A DNA stretch of 64,000 nucleotides from Ehretia macrophylla. Taxonomy: Eukaryota; Streptophyta; Magnoliopsida; Boraginales; Ehretiaceae. The DNA lies in NCBI GenBank assembly GCA_037974665.1, contig CM075767.1:20786840-20850839 (forward strand), in the 5' to 3' direction. The translations under genes were made by a program, and so were the position numbers. Positions 21,747-33,346 of this stretch are shown here, piece after piece (the stretch's first letter is position 1; every line of letters starts with the position of its first letter). The notes below the pieces were generated by a model that was not told where the DNA came from, made no database searches, and saw only the letters and a program-made list of their open reading frames with translations.

Positions 21747-22529
21747 CTAGTGGCCATCTTTTTGACAATGAAAACAAATACCCTTAGGTGCTTTCATCTT
21801 CCCCTTTGCTTTAGCCACACCACCCGAAGCTTTAGGAGTCGAGCCTTTCTTCTTGTTGTTGTTCTTCTTCTTCTTTGGCTTGGTGCCAGAAGTAGAAGCA
21901 ACCGCAAGAACATGCTCCTTTCTTTTACCCTTCATTTGACCTTGTACAGTGGTCAACATATTTAGTAACTCAGGCAAGGAACACTCAAGCTTGTTCATGT
22001 GAAAGTTTATGGTGAATTGGTTGAATGATGGTGGCAGAGATTGTAGAATTAAGTCAGTCTGGAGTTGATAGTCCATTGTGAAGTCAAATGCCTCAAGCTG
22101 AGTAATCAAATTAATCATCCTGAGGGTGTGTTTGTTCATATCTGAACCTTCATCCATACGAGCCCTGAATAATTCTTTAGATATCTCGTATCTAACAGTA
22201 CGACTCTTTTCACCATATAGCTCTTGCAAGTTCCGAATCATGCTTGCGGCATCAGGCATCTTATCATGATGACGCTGCAACTCATTATTCATCGATGCAA
22301 GTATGTAACTCTTAGCACGTAAATCATGTTCAACCCATTGATCATAAGTTTCACGTTCAGCCTCAGTGGCTGTCTCAGGCAGATTAGCTGGAGGGGCATT
22401 GTCCAAAACATACTCAATATTTTCCATATGTAGAACGATTCTAAGGTTGCGTGCCCAATCATTGAAATTCGGTCTGGTTAAGCAATTTTTATCGAGGATA
22501 CGGGCTAAGGGGTTCATAATTGAAGCCAT
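21747..22529 (-). pseudogene. Element A Gag
   Basis: Gag forms the virus-like particle and packages the RNA. I start it at the methionine of MASIMNPLARILDKNCLT (22529) rather than the upstream ATG at 22589, because element B's Gag opens the same way. The capsid part shows NDWARNLRIVLHME, QELYGEKSRT and LTDL-like text read as QTDLILQSLPPSFNQF. A lysine/asparagine-rich stretch then leads to the zinc knuckle CFHCQKDGH, where TAG (21747-21749) replaces the tryptophan that would precede KRNC. So the knuckle is cut between its H and last C. Confidence 0.9.
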
Positions 22530-24366
22530 GATATAAACTGTAGAAAAGTAAAATAATGCAGAAAGTAAGATTGCAAGTAATGTAAACAAGTAAGACTATT
22601 TAATTTGGACTTCAATTAAATAGTACCTCCCACTAATCTTATCGGATCTCACACTCCCTAAATGAGAAACGTGAATCTAATAAAGAATCCTTAGTAGGTT
22701 GACCAAATTCTCTTAAGGCTAATATCTCTCAACTTTCGTGCATTATTGAAATATTACTTTAAGAGTAAACAACTATTGTTATCAACATATAGGACTTGGT
22801 CAATTTTTAGCCCCTAAATCACATTAATCTCAGCTTTGGTGCATTATTGATCTAGTGATCTAGTTAGATTAAGCCCACCATCTAAGTGAATGCGACAAGT
22901 TGAATCCTATGACCTCAACTTTAGTGTGTTCTTGGCACATATGATTTTGGAGCATTACAACATCTCTATGTGAACTAGGCATACAAATGACTTATCATGA
23001 ACTATATCTTTCTACCTTTGGGTTAGACAAGCTATATTCATTTTAAGCCATTATAGTCCTAGGATGGTGGAGGGCTACGATAAAACTCCTTTTGCCATTT
23101 TACAATCTAATCTTAGTTTGCACATAGGGAGCTTTTGATTTTAAAGATCTCGGTTATGCATACAAGTCTATTTAAAAACCAATATCACATATAAGCAATT
23201 AAACAAGCATATATGCATCAAAATAAAGTAAGGTGGATCATGGACTTAGTGTAATAAAACCAAGCCTAGAGAAACCAAATAAGCACATCATGAATGTCTT
23301 CAATGGCCTTGACTTATTGGCTTCACTTTCATTTGAAAAGCCTCCAACTCCTTGAAAGTCTTCAACTCCTTTGCAAAACTACTTAGTAGATTACATCAAT
23401 ATGTCTCACTACAACAAGCTCTCTCTTGCAAAAATAATAAAGTGAGACTTATGCCTCATTTACAAGCCAATGAATGAATGAATAATTATTACAAAACCAT
23501 CTAATAAATTACAACCATTCATCATCCACTAAACTAAGTCCATGATCCAACCATCAATCACCATTCATCACAAATTCATAAAGTATTGAATATGCATCAA
23601 ATATATACATTCAAGAAAACTAAATGAACACTTTGCAACAAGTTTCATATCTTGATCTTGTAACATCTCATGTTAAACAACACACAAAAACACTCAATAA
23701 AAACCAACTTTTAGTACATCCATGTTGAACAAGGCCCAATGCAAATCCTTTGTTAATTTCATGGCCCAATTTGAGTTCTTAGACTTATATTAATATGATC
23801 TAATCTTATTAGACTTAAACCCACTGATTTTAGGCCCATTGGGCTTAAACAAAATCCAATCAATTAGCCATGACTTTAAATTTATGACCCATCATAAATC
23901 TGTTGCACATGTATCAAATGTTTTGACTCGTTTAACCTATCTAAAGTTCTCCAAAAATTCTAAAATTTTGCAGAGAGAAATTTCATCGAGTGTAGATAGT
24001 TTTAGAATCAAACGGAACTTAATTCGGAGTTAAATTCACTGAGTTATGCCTCATACAACACAACTGCGCAAACTGTCCAGATTTGCGCGAGAATCAGTGA
24101 ACCTACTGAAATGGTTCTAAATGAGACCCTTAGCCACGAAATTAGGAGATGCATATTTAGAGGATGAAATGTTCTACTATCTCTATAGCATAACATAACC
24201 AAAAATCAGCCCCAAACAACAACATTTGATGTGTCAAAACAGCCACGCAAAATCAGTGCGCAGAAAACTTGCAAAGTTGCTGAAAACATTTTTCTTGTTC
24301 TTTTGTGCTCAAGACTCTAGAAACTTTGAGCAAACACATATGTAATCACATGAATCATCAAGCCTA
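22530..24366 (-). other. Element A 5' leader, untranslated
   Basis: About 1.8 kb between primer site and Gag with no recognisable coding. It holds three copies of a motif read on the minus strand as CCAAGAACACACTAAAGTTG (22911-22936), TCAATAATGCACCAAAGCTG (22828-22850) and TCAATAATGCACGAAAGTTG (22725-22749). They are spaced about 85 and 103 bases apart. Confidence 0.6.
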
Positions 24367-24379
24367 GCTCTGATACCAC
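24367..24379 (-). other. Element A primer binding site
   Basis: The minus strand reads TGGTATCAGAGCT, complementary to the 3' end of plant initiator-methionine tRNA. It lies two bases inside the 5' LTR. Confidence 0.9.
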
Positions 24380-24381
24380 TT

Positions 24382-26329
24382 GAAAGAATTTTTCTTTTTA
24401 GAGTTATGGAATCATATAGATTAAAACCAAGAGGAATCCATGGCTAGAATTTCAAAAATTTCTATAACAAAGTCTATATTCATCCAAAAACTCTACTCTT
24501 GATTTCATGTGGTTAACATATGGTAAGCATATATTCAAGCATATATCTATATAGTAAAGAGGTAGATTTAGATATACCTCTTGTAGATCTTGCAAAGATG
24601 ATGATGATGATGATGAACAAGCTTTGACAAGTCCTCTCACAAATGCAAGAGATCTAGGTTGTCCACACAAGCTTGAATGAGTTCCTTAATCACCAAAGGT
24701 TTTATGCTAGTCTTCTTTGTGATGTTTTTAAGCTAGAATAAGAGTTTTTTCTGAAAAATTGAAACCTCTTCTTGGGCTGCCCATGCAATGGACGAAAATT
24801 GCACAATAAAAAGAGAAGACAAAATTGTTCTTCTCAATGCATTGTGTTTTTCTATGCATGCCTTGTGTAATGTGTTCTTTGTTTTATGCATTGTATGTAG
24901 TGTATTTAGAAGACAACAATTGCACTTCTCAATGCATCAAAACATGTGCTTTGTCTTCTTTTATCTTAACCATTGATTTCAAAAATAATGGTCAACTTGA
25001 TGATTTGGAACAATCTTAGCCATCTATTTGGCATCTTCATTTTTCAAGACTAATATGTATATATACATATCATATACATGTATATATACTTTATTAATCT
25101 TGTATTTGTACATTTAATTTAATCTAATCATTATTAGTTTAAATTAAAGAAACTAACTTTCCGTATTTGGACTATTGTCCCAACACTTATAAATAATTAC
25201 ACATTCGGCCCATTACTACTTAATGGCCGAGCATTGCCAACGTTAACACTTTAACGTTCCAAAACCAAATTCAAGCTTATCCAAAACTCATTCAATTACG
25301 CTTTATTGTGTGTGACTCTCTAGATTCATCGCCATATAGCAATGAGAGAACATTAAACGACTTTAATATATTTTGGGAATATCTCCGCCATTCCCAAAAT
25401 ATCCTCACGTTCTAGAGTGACGTCTAGCAACGTATCAAGACAATTTATATAGCAATGAAGTCAAACAGGTGAATCTATTTATAGTCGCGAATAATCGTAC
25501 AGTTTAATCATTCTATTAATACGTCCCGATCGAGCAAAGACCATGAAAAGATTAAGTCTATAAACTCGATAACGATGCAAACATCTAATAGGGTAGAATG
25601 AGAGATGACATTCATGGAAACACTTTTCTATCATCCATGCCTTGGCCAAGGACTTCCTCATTGTACAACCGAAATTAGATTGCATAGGACATCGCCTCAC
25701 ACCGGAGGTTAATAGATCCTTTCTCGACAATTACCTGTCAACCACTATACTAGAAAGATAATATGCAAGAGGTCGTAACTTATCTTGACAAGTCAAAGAA
25801 AAGTGTTGTCCAAGTGCTAATATTAAATTCCAATATATGTTACAGCCGTAATTTCTCAAGTTTAAGGATTACATGTACATTCACGACGAATAACAAACTA
25901 TTAATCCGAAATTATGTAGTTTGTTACTCATGTCACATTCAATTATCTATTCTACTAATAATCATTCACGTGATTGTTAATTGCATCATATGTTGTTATG
26001 GCTCATGGCTCACCATCCTTTACCATTAATATCTAATATCAATCAAAGGTAACAATTCACGTGATAGTCCATAATAGATTATTCTAGTCCCGGTCAAATA
26101 ATCTAAGGACTACGAATAGTTTTAGATATTCTATATACGCAAGAAACATGCCAAGATATTCCAACGCATTTTGGAATATATTTCTTTTACAAGAATATCA
26201 GGGGACACATTCATATAATATAAAAGCGGAGAATATGAACATCCATAAACTGCCATTGATAAATATACAAGTTTACATAAAATGCCAAAAAATAGGTCAT
26301 CTAACCACATAGCATTAGGGCATATCACA
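24382..26329 (-). repeat. Element A 5' LTR
   Basis: Pairs with 16586-18538. On the minus strand it begins TGTGATATGCCC where the other LTR has TGTTAGCGATATGCCC, so a few terminal bases are lost. The promoter should lie here, but I cannot place a TATA box with confidence. Confidence 0.9.
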
Positions 26330-26334
26330 TTGGT

Positions 26335-29038
26335 TCATAGGAATAATGCCTTAAAAGTCAATTAATTATAATTTTGAGATTATGGATAATGTATTATTTC
26401 ATTTATTAAATCTTTTAATATGGGCAGTTTATTTATTTATTATAAATATTTTAATTAAATAAATAAAGTCCTTAAATTACTATTTATAGATTTTATCCTT
26501 AGGAGTAAGGATATTAGTGACGGAATCTATATTCACAAATATATTTTAAAAGTTATCCCCGATCATAGAATAAATTAATTGGACATTAATTTATCCGGGT
26601 AAATCGGATTACAATCTACTAACCAAATTATATGAGATATTAATTTAGGCGATTAATCTCATGTCATTATAGTAGATGTATAAGTGCTTATTATGAACAA
26701 GTGACTGGACTTGACCACCAATACGACGAATTGTATAGAATGTCAATAATTCATTGTATTATGTAATCATGCAGCTAATCCTCAGACTTGAGATACCACG
26801 GTTATCTCATGATTAAGAATATCATAATTTGTTGGTGCAATTAACCTAGTCCTAATCACGGATTAGATAATGTATTCAGTGGTTATGATCTGTTCCGTCA
26901 TGGAGATATGTGCGTGTAGATACGGGAACTGTCAGTTGGGAATCCTATGCAATCTAATTAATTAAGTAACTATAAATCCTTGGCTAAGGTGGAATAGTGG
27001 AAACCGTTCCACGAATTATTCATTAGTTACTAATTAAATAAATTTTAGCATATGATCGAGTAATAGAATTTGACAACTCAATCCATGATTTTAGCTCGAT
27101 CAGGATAATTAAGACAGTAGGATTTGATTGCATATAAATTACTAATGGGTTCGCATACTTGCACTTTATCTTTAATTGGGTAGTTGCGATATACTGCTAG
27201 GTGTCACTCACGATTTGTGAATTAATTAGAATGAGTTCTAATTTAATTAATTAGTAGAATTAATTGTTCGCTATCGATTAATGGTGAACCCGAGAGGTCA
27301 CACACAAATAGAATTTGCAGATTAATTGGATTAGAGAAAAATATTAAATTAATTTAGGACCGTCCTAAATATTAATTTAATCAGGCTCGTAGTAATTGGA
27401 TAGTGATTTGGTTATTATGAACCCCAAGACTGGTTAGCTTAAAACCAGTCCACATATGGCCTAAGTCATATGTGTTTCCTATATATTGTAATATTATGTC
27501 AGGAAAAGTTAGCACAATTTCATAAGTCATAATAGATATAGGATTTCTCTAAAACCTATTGGGGGTGAGATCCAATTGACAAGCGTGGATTCTATATAGA
27601 TCAATCTTGGATGCTTTACACGTGGGGAGCTCGTTTCAGATTCTTCCTTGATCTACGCTTCAAGAGGTAATCCTAAACTTACGCGGATTAAATTTAATTA
27701 GATTTAAACTTATTTTTTGTATTTGAATTTGCGTTCATAACCATGAATAAATATGTTAGCCTAAGGGTGTTAATCTCATATTTTGATGATAACTAAATCT
27801 TAATCCAATGTTTTTGACTAATCTTGCTTGTCAAGTTTTATATGGTTAACGATTAGTCATAGAATGTAAGATGGTTGCGCATGAAAAAAAAGGCTAGCTC
27901 ATACTTATTCAAATGCAAGCGATCGAAGTCTTGAAGTGCCAAAGTAGTAAGATTTGATCTTGATGATGAGGGAGTTATAAGAGGAGACGTGAAGTCATAA
28001 GGGGTATCGGCTATTAAACCTTTATATTTTGCTCCTTTTATGATTTCAAAGATAAAGCTCAATGAAAAACGTTTTTAAACTCTTGTTTTTCAAAATCATT
28101 TCTTATCCTTTTCAAGGGTCTTGCAAAATGTTTTTCGGACCTTTGAATACTTGAAAACCTTGTTCTAAAAGTCTCTTATATTAATGGACTTTTGAGAAAA
28201 TCATTTTGAACCTTCAAAAGTTTCAATATGTTCACAAAACGAGTCATCCGGTCAAGTATCCAGTCAACCGGACCCTTGATGACTTGCCCGGTAGTGGTGA
28301 TCCAAGCGACCATCTTGGCGACTGGATGGTGCAGGTGTTTGAAATTTATAGTCGTTACAGATATGTTTGCATCAGTTTCTATAAATTTTCAAACACCCCA
28401 TTTGCAGAAATTACCTCTTCTAACTTCAAGCAATTGTTATATAGCTTTCATATCTTAAAAACACATTTTCTTGAACATTTATTGAGCTTTAACTTGCAAA
28501 TCAATTGTTCATTCAAGAACATTGAATCATATTCATCTACTCTTAAAATAGAGTTTATTGTACTCAGATTTCATTTATTCTTGTGTGAGATATACACCAC
28601 TAGAGCTTTGAGAGAATCATTGTATAGGGAGTGTTTTATATCTTCTTTGTGGATTCAAAGGAGTGAAGAGGCTTGTACAAACTATTGTGAAATCAAGAGA
28701 CATTGTAGTGTTGGTTTTGGTTCACCAACTTGTGAAGAAACATTACTAGTGGAGCTAGTGAAAGCCTAAGGGGAGAAAAACCTTGGGTAGTGGAGTAGAT
28801 TAGCGAACCACCTAAAAATCGACGGATTCATCTATCTCTCTCTTCTCTCCTTATCTCTTTTTATTTGTGCATACATAGTGTTTGATAAATTGTCACATAG
28901 AATTTGCATATCCGAAAAAGTAGTATTATTGCCTCCTTATCCTAATTCACCCTATCTTAGGATATCTTGTGATAACAAGATACATGTATAATTTCCACTG
29001 CGTAATTAAATTTTAATTATCATGTATATTTCCTAATA
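26335..29038 (+). repeat. Element B 5' LTR (interrupted)
   Basis: Starts TCATAGGAATAATGCC (a mutated TGTTAGG start) and ends TTTCCTAATA next to the primer site. Without the insertion at 27754-28977 and its target copy it is about 1475 bp, close to the 1442-bp 3' LTR. Confidence 0.85.
27754..28977 (+). mobile_element. Solo LTR G inside element B's 5' LTR
   Basis: 1224 bp, from TGTTAGCCTAAGGGTG to CTTGTGATAACA, flanked by AAATA and AGATA (one mismatch). Its start matches the LTR start of elements C and F (TGTTAGCC, then ATTTTGATGAT and AAATCTTA), but in the opposite orientation. It also has a CCGGTCAA/AACCGGAC block (28248-28275). No coding; the frames around 28206-28769 are chance. Confidence 0.8.
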
Positions 29039-29039
29039 G

Positions 29040-29052
29040 TGGTATTAGAGCC
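29040..29052 (+). other. Element B primer binding site
   Basis: TGGTATTAGAGCC differs by one base from the initiator-methionine tRNA site TGGTATCAGAGCC and lies one base after the 5' LTR. Confidence 0.88.
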
Positions 29053-31049
29053 ACCGTTCATGTTTATTACGCGATTTAACGTTTATGGCACAATCAATTT
29101 CTATCTCTTGTATTATTGATTAAATCGTTAATCATCTATGCCTAGCTAATTAGCCTGTAATCAATCCTTTAGTTAATGTAAAAGGTGTTTTACATATTTT
29201 ATGATTTTTCAATAAAAGAGTTTTTCTAGAAAAATTTAATTTTTTGTTTTTAGTTTTATTTTCAGAATATTTAAATTGTTTGTCAAACTGTTTTAATAAA
29301 TAAAAAAATTGGTCTTTTCCTTCCTCACCTGTCGGCAACATAAGGCTGCTGTCGGCGGTGTAGCTTGCGTTGTGTCGTGGTAGCGTGCTGTTGTGTGCTG
29401 TGGCACAACAGCGCTGCACGTTTTTTTCTATAGGGTTGTACTGCTAGGCAGCACAGTGCAGCGGTGCAAGTTTTCTAGTGGGAGGGGGCCAGGCAGCTGA
29501 GGGATAAAAGAAAAAATAAATAAATTATTTTGATTAATTTTAGGGTTAGGGTTTCTGACCCTGACCCAGATCCATTTTGGATTTGGGTCCAAGTCTAAAA
29601 CCTATGACCTAAAAGGGTTTGGGTTGATGGGTTTTGGGTTTGGGCATTTTTCTTTTCTGATTAGGCTCTTTAGGCATATTGGGTTGTTTGAGTTGCTTTT
29701 AAAAGGGGAGTTTTAAAGGTTATTGGACTAAATGTTTTAAATATAGTTTGTTTTATTTAATTTCAGCCCAACTTTATTTTAGCCCAAATAATATTTCGAG
29801 ACTTTATTTAATAAATAATTTATTAAATTAAATAAATAAAAGGTGTTTTATTTATTGGATATTTTGCGTAATTAATAAATGGTTAATTAAATAGGAAAAA
29901 TTAATATAATGAGATTATATAATTAATTATGTCATACTCGTGGATTACCTTTGATTGAATGGTTGTATGGATAGATGATCATGGACTAGAATGAATGAAT
30001 AGATGAATGGATAAATGAATGGATGTATGTTTATTTATTTATTTATTCATTTGGGTTTTATGTAATTATTTAAATGGGGCTTACATGCCTCTTACCCATT
30101 TTTGATAGTGTAAAACCCCTATTCCTATTTATGTATCCCAATAGATTAGGAATCTATGTACATAAATGTAACGAGAAACCAAGCAGGATGCATTAAGGAG
30201 TTGGTGGACCCAGTTTGTAGAAGGACTTTTGTTAAGCCCAACAAGGAGTAGCCCAATAATTGGGCCCTAATTTTATTTTAGGAATTCAACCTAGTGACTC
30301 GGGTTGATAGTGCTCCTAGTCCATGATCATCCTATTTATTTACATGCATTTATTTATTATGCGACATATGTTAAATGCATGGATGTTTCTATTTTTAGTT
30401 TATCAGATAAATTGAAATCAGAAGCATGTGAAAAGTGAGACCTTAATTAAAGACCGACAAATCTTCCACTTTAAATATTAATTTAATAATGTTGTAGTTT
30501 ATAGTAGATTATGTCATTGCCTTCCATTATCGTAGATTAATTTACATATTAGGCAAGTAAATAGCTGGCTATGGGCACATAGTAGTTATATTTTTGTATT
30601 AATATGTAAATTAAGTCTATTAAACATGAGATGTAGGAGAATTTGGATTCTTATTGGCTACCAAGAATCTATCATGTGAGGTGTCAGTATTACATTGATC
30701 CAAAATTTCTAGAATAATGGGTTTAACTTAAACAATTCGTGAAGGCCAAGAATCTATCATGTGAGGTCAAATGAATTGTAGGCAAGAAAATTGAGATTTG
30801 TATGTGATACATTGAATAAAGTGTTATTCACTCAGTAGTCTTTGTATAACCAAAAATGTATCATGTAAGGTGAAACAAAGATAAATGGGCCCCTTAGTCC
30901 ACTAAGAAAAACTTATTTTGTTTTTTCGTTTTCTACTAGGGAAGTATAGGACTTGAAAATTTTAATGGGGACACTGTTTGATTTAAAGACCCAAATAAAA
31001 TAGTCAATAATGCATTATCTAATTTTAATTAATTATTTTCTGCAGTTAT
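29053..31049 (+). other. Element B 5' leader, untranslated
   Basis: About 2 kb without recognisable coding. It contains a GC-rich hairpin (GCTGTTGTG at 29387 with CACAACAGC at 29404) and a perfect 15-base inverted repeat (30537-30551 with 30600-30614). It also has three copies of a motif CCAAGAATCTATCATGTGAG (30661, 30746, 30850; the last diverged) and an ATGAATGG-like simple repeat near 29990-30030. Confidence 0.6.
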
Positions 31050-31725
31050 ATGTCAAAAATGAATAATCTTGTAACTATCCTAGAAAAGAATTGTTTAACT
31101 GGTATCCACTTTGCTATTTGGTCCTACAACGTGAAAAATATTTTGTGTCCTAATAAAGATTGTAGCATGGAAGAACTGTTTTCTTCGGAGGTACCTGAAA
31201 AGGCAACATTAGAAGAAAGGGTAACAGTTCAGAAATGACACGATTCAACACTGAAAGTTAAAGACTACATTTTGGTTTCAAATGAACTTTTTAGTATTAG
31301 AATGGAAGAAGGATCAGACGTTAGATCACATATTATCAAAATGTTTGGTATGATATCAAAATGTTTGGTATGATCAAACTTATTGAAACCCTAGGCTTCG
31401 AAAGAAGTTCAAGCTTTTGGGTTGATTTGATCCTTCAATCATTGCCAGAATCGTTCAAGCCATTTGTTATGGATGTTTATCAGAATAACATCAAATATTC
31501 CATGCCTCAGCTCTTGAATATGCTTGAAATATTTCAAGGGCAACTTATGGAAAAAGAAACCAATAAGGCCCCTCAGGCAAACCCACTGAAGGTGTGTCCA
31601 ATAAGAAGGGGAAGGTAGCTAAGCATGAAACTTGTTTTCACTGTGAAAATGAAGGACATTGGAAGAGGAATTGTCCAGAGTACCTCAAGAGTTTGAAGGG
31701 AAAGGGCAAAGCCTTTGAAGGTATA
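31050..31725 (+). pseudogene. Element B Gag
   Basis: Opens MSKMNNLVTILEKNCLTG, like A's Gag. Compared with A it lacks roughly 35 residues between the SNEL-like and EGSD-like segments. It has a TGA after VTVQK (31236-31238) and a 20-bp tandem duplication (31335-31374) that shifts frame. The zinc knuckle CFHCENEGHWKRNC (about 31630-31672) is complete here, with the tryptophan that A has lost. Capsid text DLILQSLPESFKPFVMD precedes it. Not functional. Confidence 0.88.
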
Positions 31726-32384
31726 TCTCGATTGCTCATGTTTAAGATTAGTCTTTCAATTAATTATGATTCTAGTTCATGGGTGCTAGACTCTGGCGCC
31801 ACTTCTCATATATGTACTTTTGTACAGGAACTGAGAAGAAGTAGAGCTTTGGGAGAAGGTGACATGGTCCTGAAGGTGGGAAATAGAACAACGGTTGCTG
31901 CATTAGCTATAGGGATATGTTGTTTTACTTTGTCATCTAGATTTACTTTAATTTTGGAAAATTGTTTATTTTTGCCTAGTGCCTTGAAAAACATCATTTC
32001 TATTTTAGTTTTAGTTCAAAATGGTTTTGAATTTAAATTTATGGATAATGGATGTTTTATTTATTTGCGAAATAAATGTGTTGGCACTGGTAAATTAGTA
32101 AATGGACTTTATATACTTGATATAAAAAAAGATGACAATAAAAATGAGCAATGCATGAATGTTCAGACCTTTAAAAGGTCTCGAGATACTCTTAAATCTA
32201 AATATCCATGGCACTTGAGATTAGGTCACATAAGGGAAGCTAGAATCACGAAGTTGGAGAAAGAATGACTTATAAGCCCATGTAGGCCGAGTCCATTCCC
32301 AACATGTGAATCTTGTATCCTTGGTAAAATAACCAAATCACCCTTTGTGGGATAAGGGACAGGACGACATATATTTTAGAATTA
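31726..32384 (+). pseudogene. Element B protease and GAG-pre-integrase
   Basis: Shows WVLDSGATSHICTF (catalytic D), KVGNRTTVAALAIG and a pre-integrase LRLGHIREARITKLEKE, then a stop at 32266-32268. The CESCILGKITKSPF text continues in the same region. It is one frame with the zinc knuckle upstream. The protease core looks intact, but translation could not reach it from the Gag start. Confidence 0.85.
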
Positions 32385-33346
32385 ATACACATTGATGTGT
32401 ATGGGCCTTTTGGTGAATTGGCCCGAGGTGGTTTTTCCTACTTCATTATCTTTATTGACGATATGTCTTGGTATGGGTATGTGTATCTCATGAAACACAA
32501 ATCTGAATCCTTTGAAAGATTTAAAGAATACAGAGCTGAAGTAGAAAACCAGATTGGAAAAAGGATTAAGGCTCTTCGATATGATCGATGAGGGGAATAC
32601 CTTAGTGCTGAATTCTAGGAGTATCTCAAAGAGAATGGTATAGTTGTATCATTGACTCCACCTGGAATACTTGAACTTAATGGTGTATCAGAAAGGAGAA
32701 ATAGGACTATGTTGGACATGGTCAGATTAATGATGAGTTATATCGACTTACCTATTGGCTTATGGGGCCATGCTCTTCTTACTACTGCATATATCTTGAA
32801 TAGGGTCACTTCCAAGTCAGTTGTAAGCACTCCTTATAAGATATGGAGAAATAAGAAACCCAGCTTTAATCATTTTAGAGTATGGGGTTGTCCTGCTTAT
32901 ATCAAAAGACTTAAAACTGAGAAGTTGGAAGCGAGATCTAACAAGGTCAGATTCATTGGTTATCCCAAGGATTCATTAGGATACACTTTTATTCCCCTAT
33001 TGATAAGAGAGTCTTCATTAGTATAAATGCCGCATTCCTAGAAGAAGAGTTCATCCAAGATGGAGGTATGGAAAAAAAAGTGGAGCTCGTAGAAGGAAAC
33101 GTTGAGCAACCAATTGACCAAATAGAAACCAATGATTTGATCCAAGATGAAACTATTCAAGAAAAACCAATTGTTTCACCATAGATACGCAAATCTTTAA
33201 GGACTACTCGTCCTCCCACAAGATATAGCTACCTGCATAGCCAAGAACAAGAGTTGTTCACAATGGATGATGATGATCATATTGATGATCCCCTAACCTA
33301 TGAAGAAGCTATTTCTGATAAAGACTCAAGAAAATAGCTTGAAGCC
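32385..33346 (+). pseudogene. Element B integrase
   Basis: The core shows HIDVYGPFGELARGG (first D), LRYDR then TGA (32589-32591) where A has LRSDRGG, GEYLSAEF with TAG (32619-32621), and LNGVSERRNRTMLDMVR (E). It continues with LWGHALLTTAYILNRV and VWGCPAYIKRL. The frame fails near 33026 in the variable hinge; YEEAI (33300-33314) and a TAG at 33335 mark the approach to RT. At least three stops and one frameshift make it dead. Confidence 0.88.

Larger units (their letters stand above)
16586..26329 (-). mobile_element. Element A: Ty1/copia LTR retrotransposon
   Basis: A complete LTR-gag-pol-LTR layout of about 9.7 kb on the minus strand. The order protease, integrase, RT, RNase H marks it as copia. 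By eye the two LTRs show about 28 substitutions in about 1950 bp, so it is the youngest large element here. The pol frame nevertheless has stops at 21747, 21021, 20064 and 19965, and a deletion near 19180. The left flank is LTR family E (CCAAT); the right flank is TTGGT, so there is no matching target duplication. Its leader is unusually long (about 1.8 kb). Confidence 0.92.

Noticed and set aside
28206-28769. 187-codon plus-strand frame
   Set aside because: Lies wholly in solo LTR G, with no domain and no relative seen.
30661-30871. CRISPR-like array from the three repeats in B's leader
   Set aside because: Only three unequal copies, unequal spacing, plant retroelement context.
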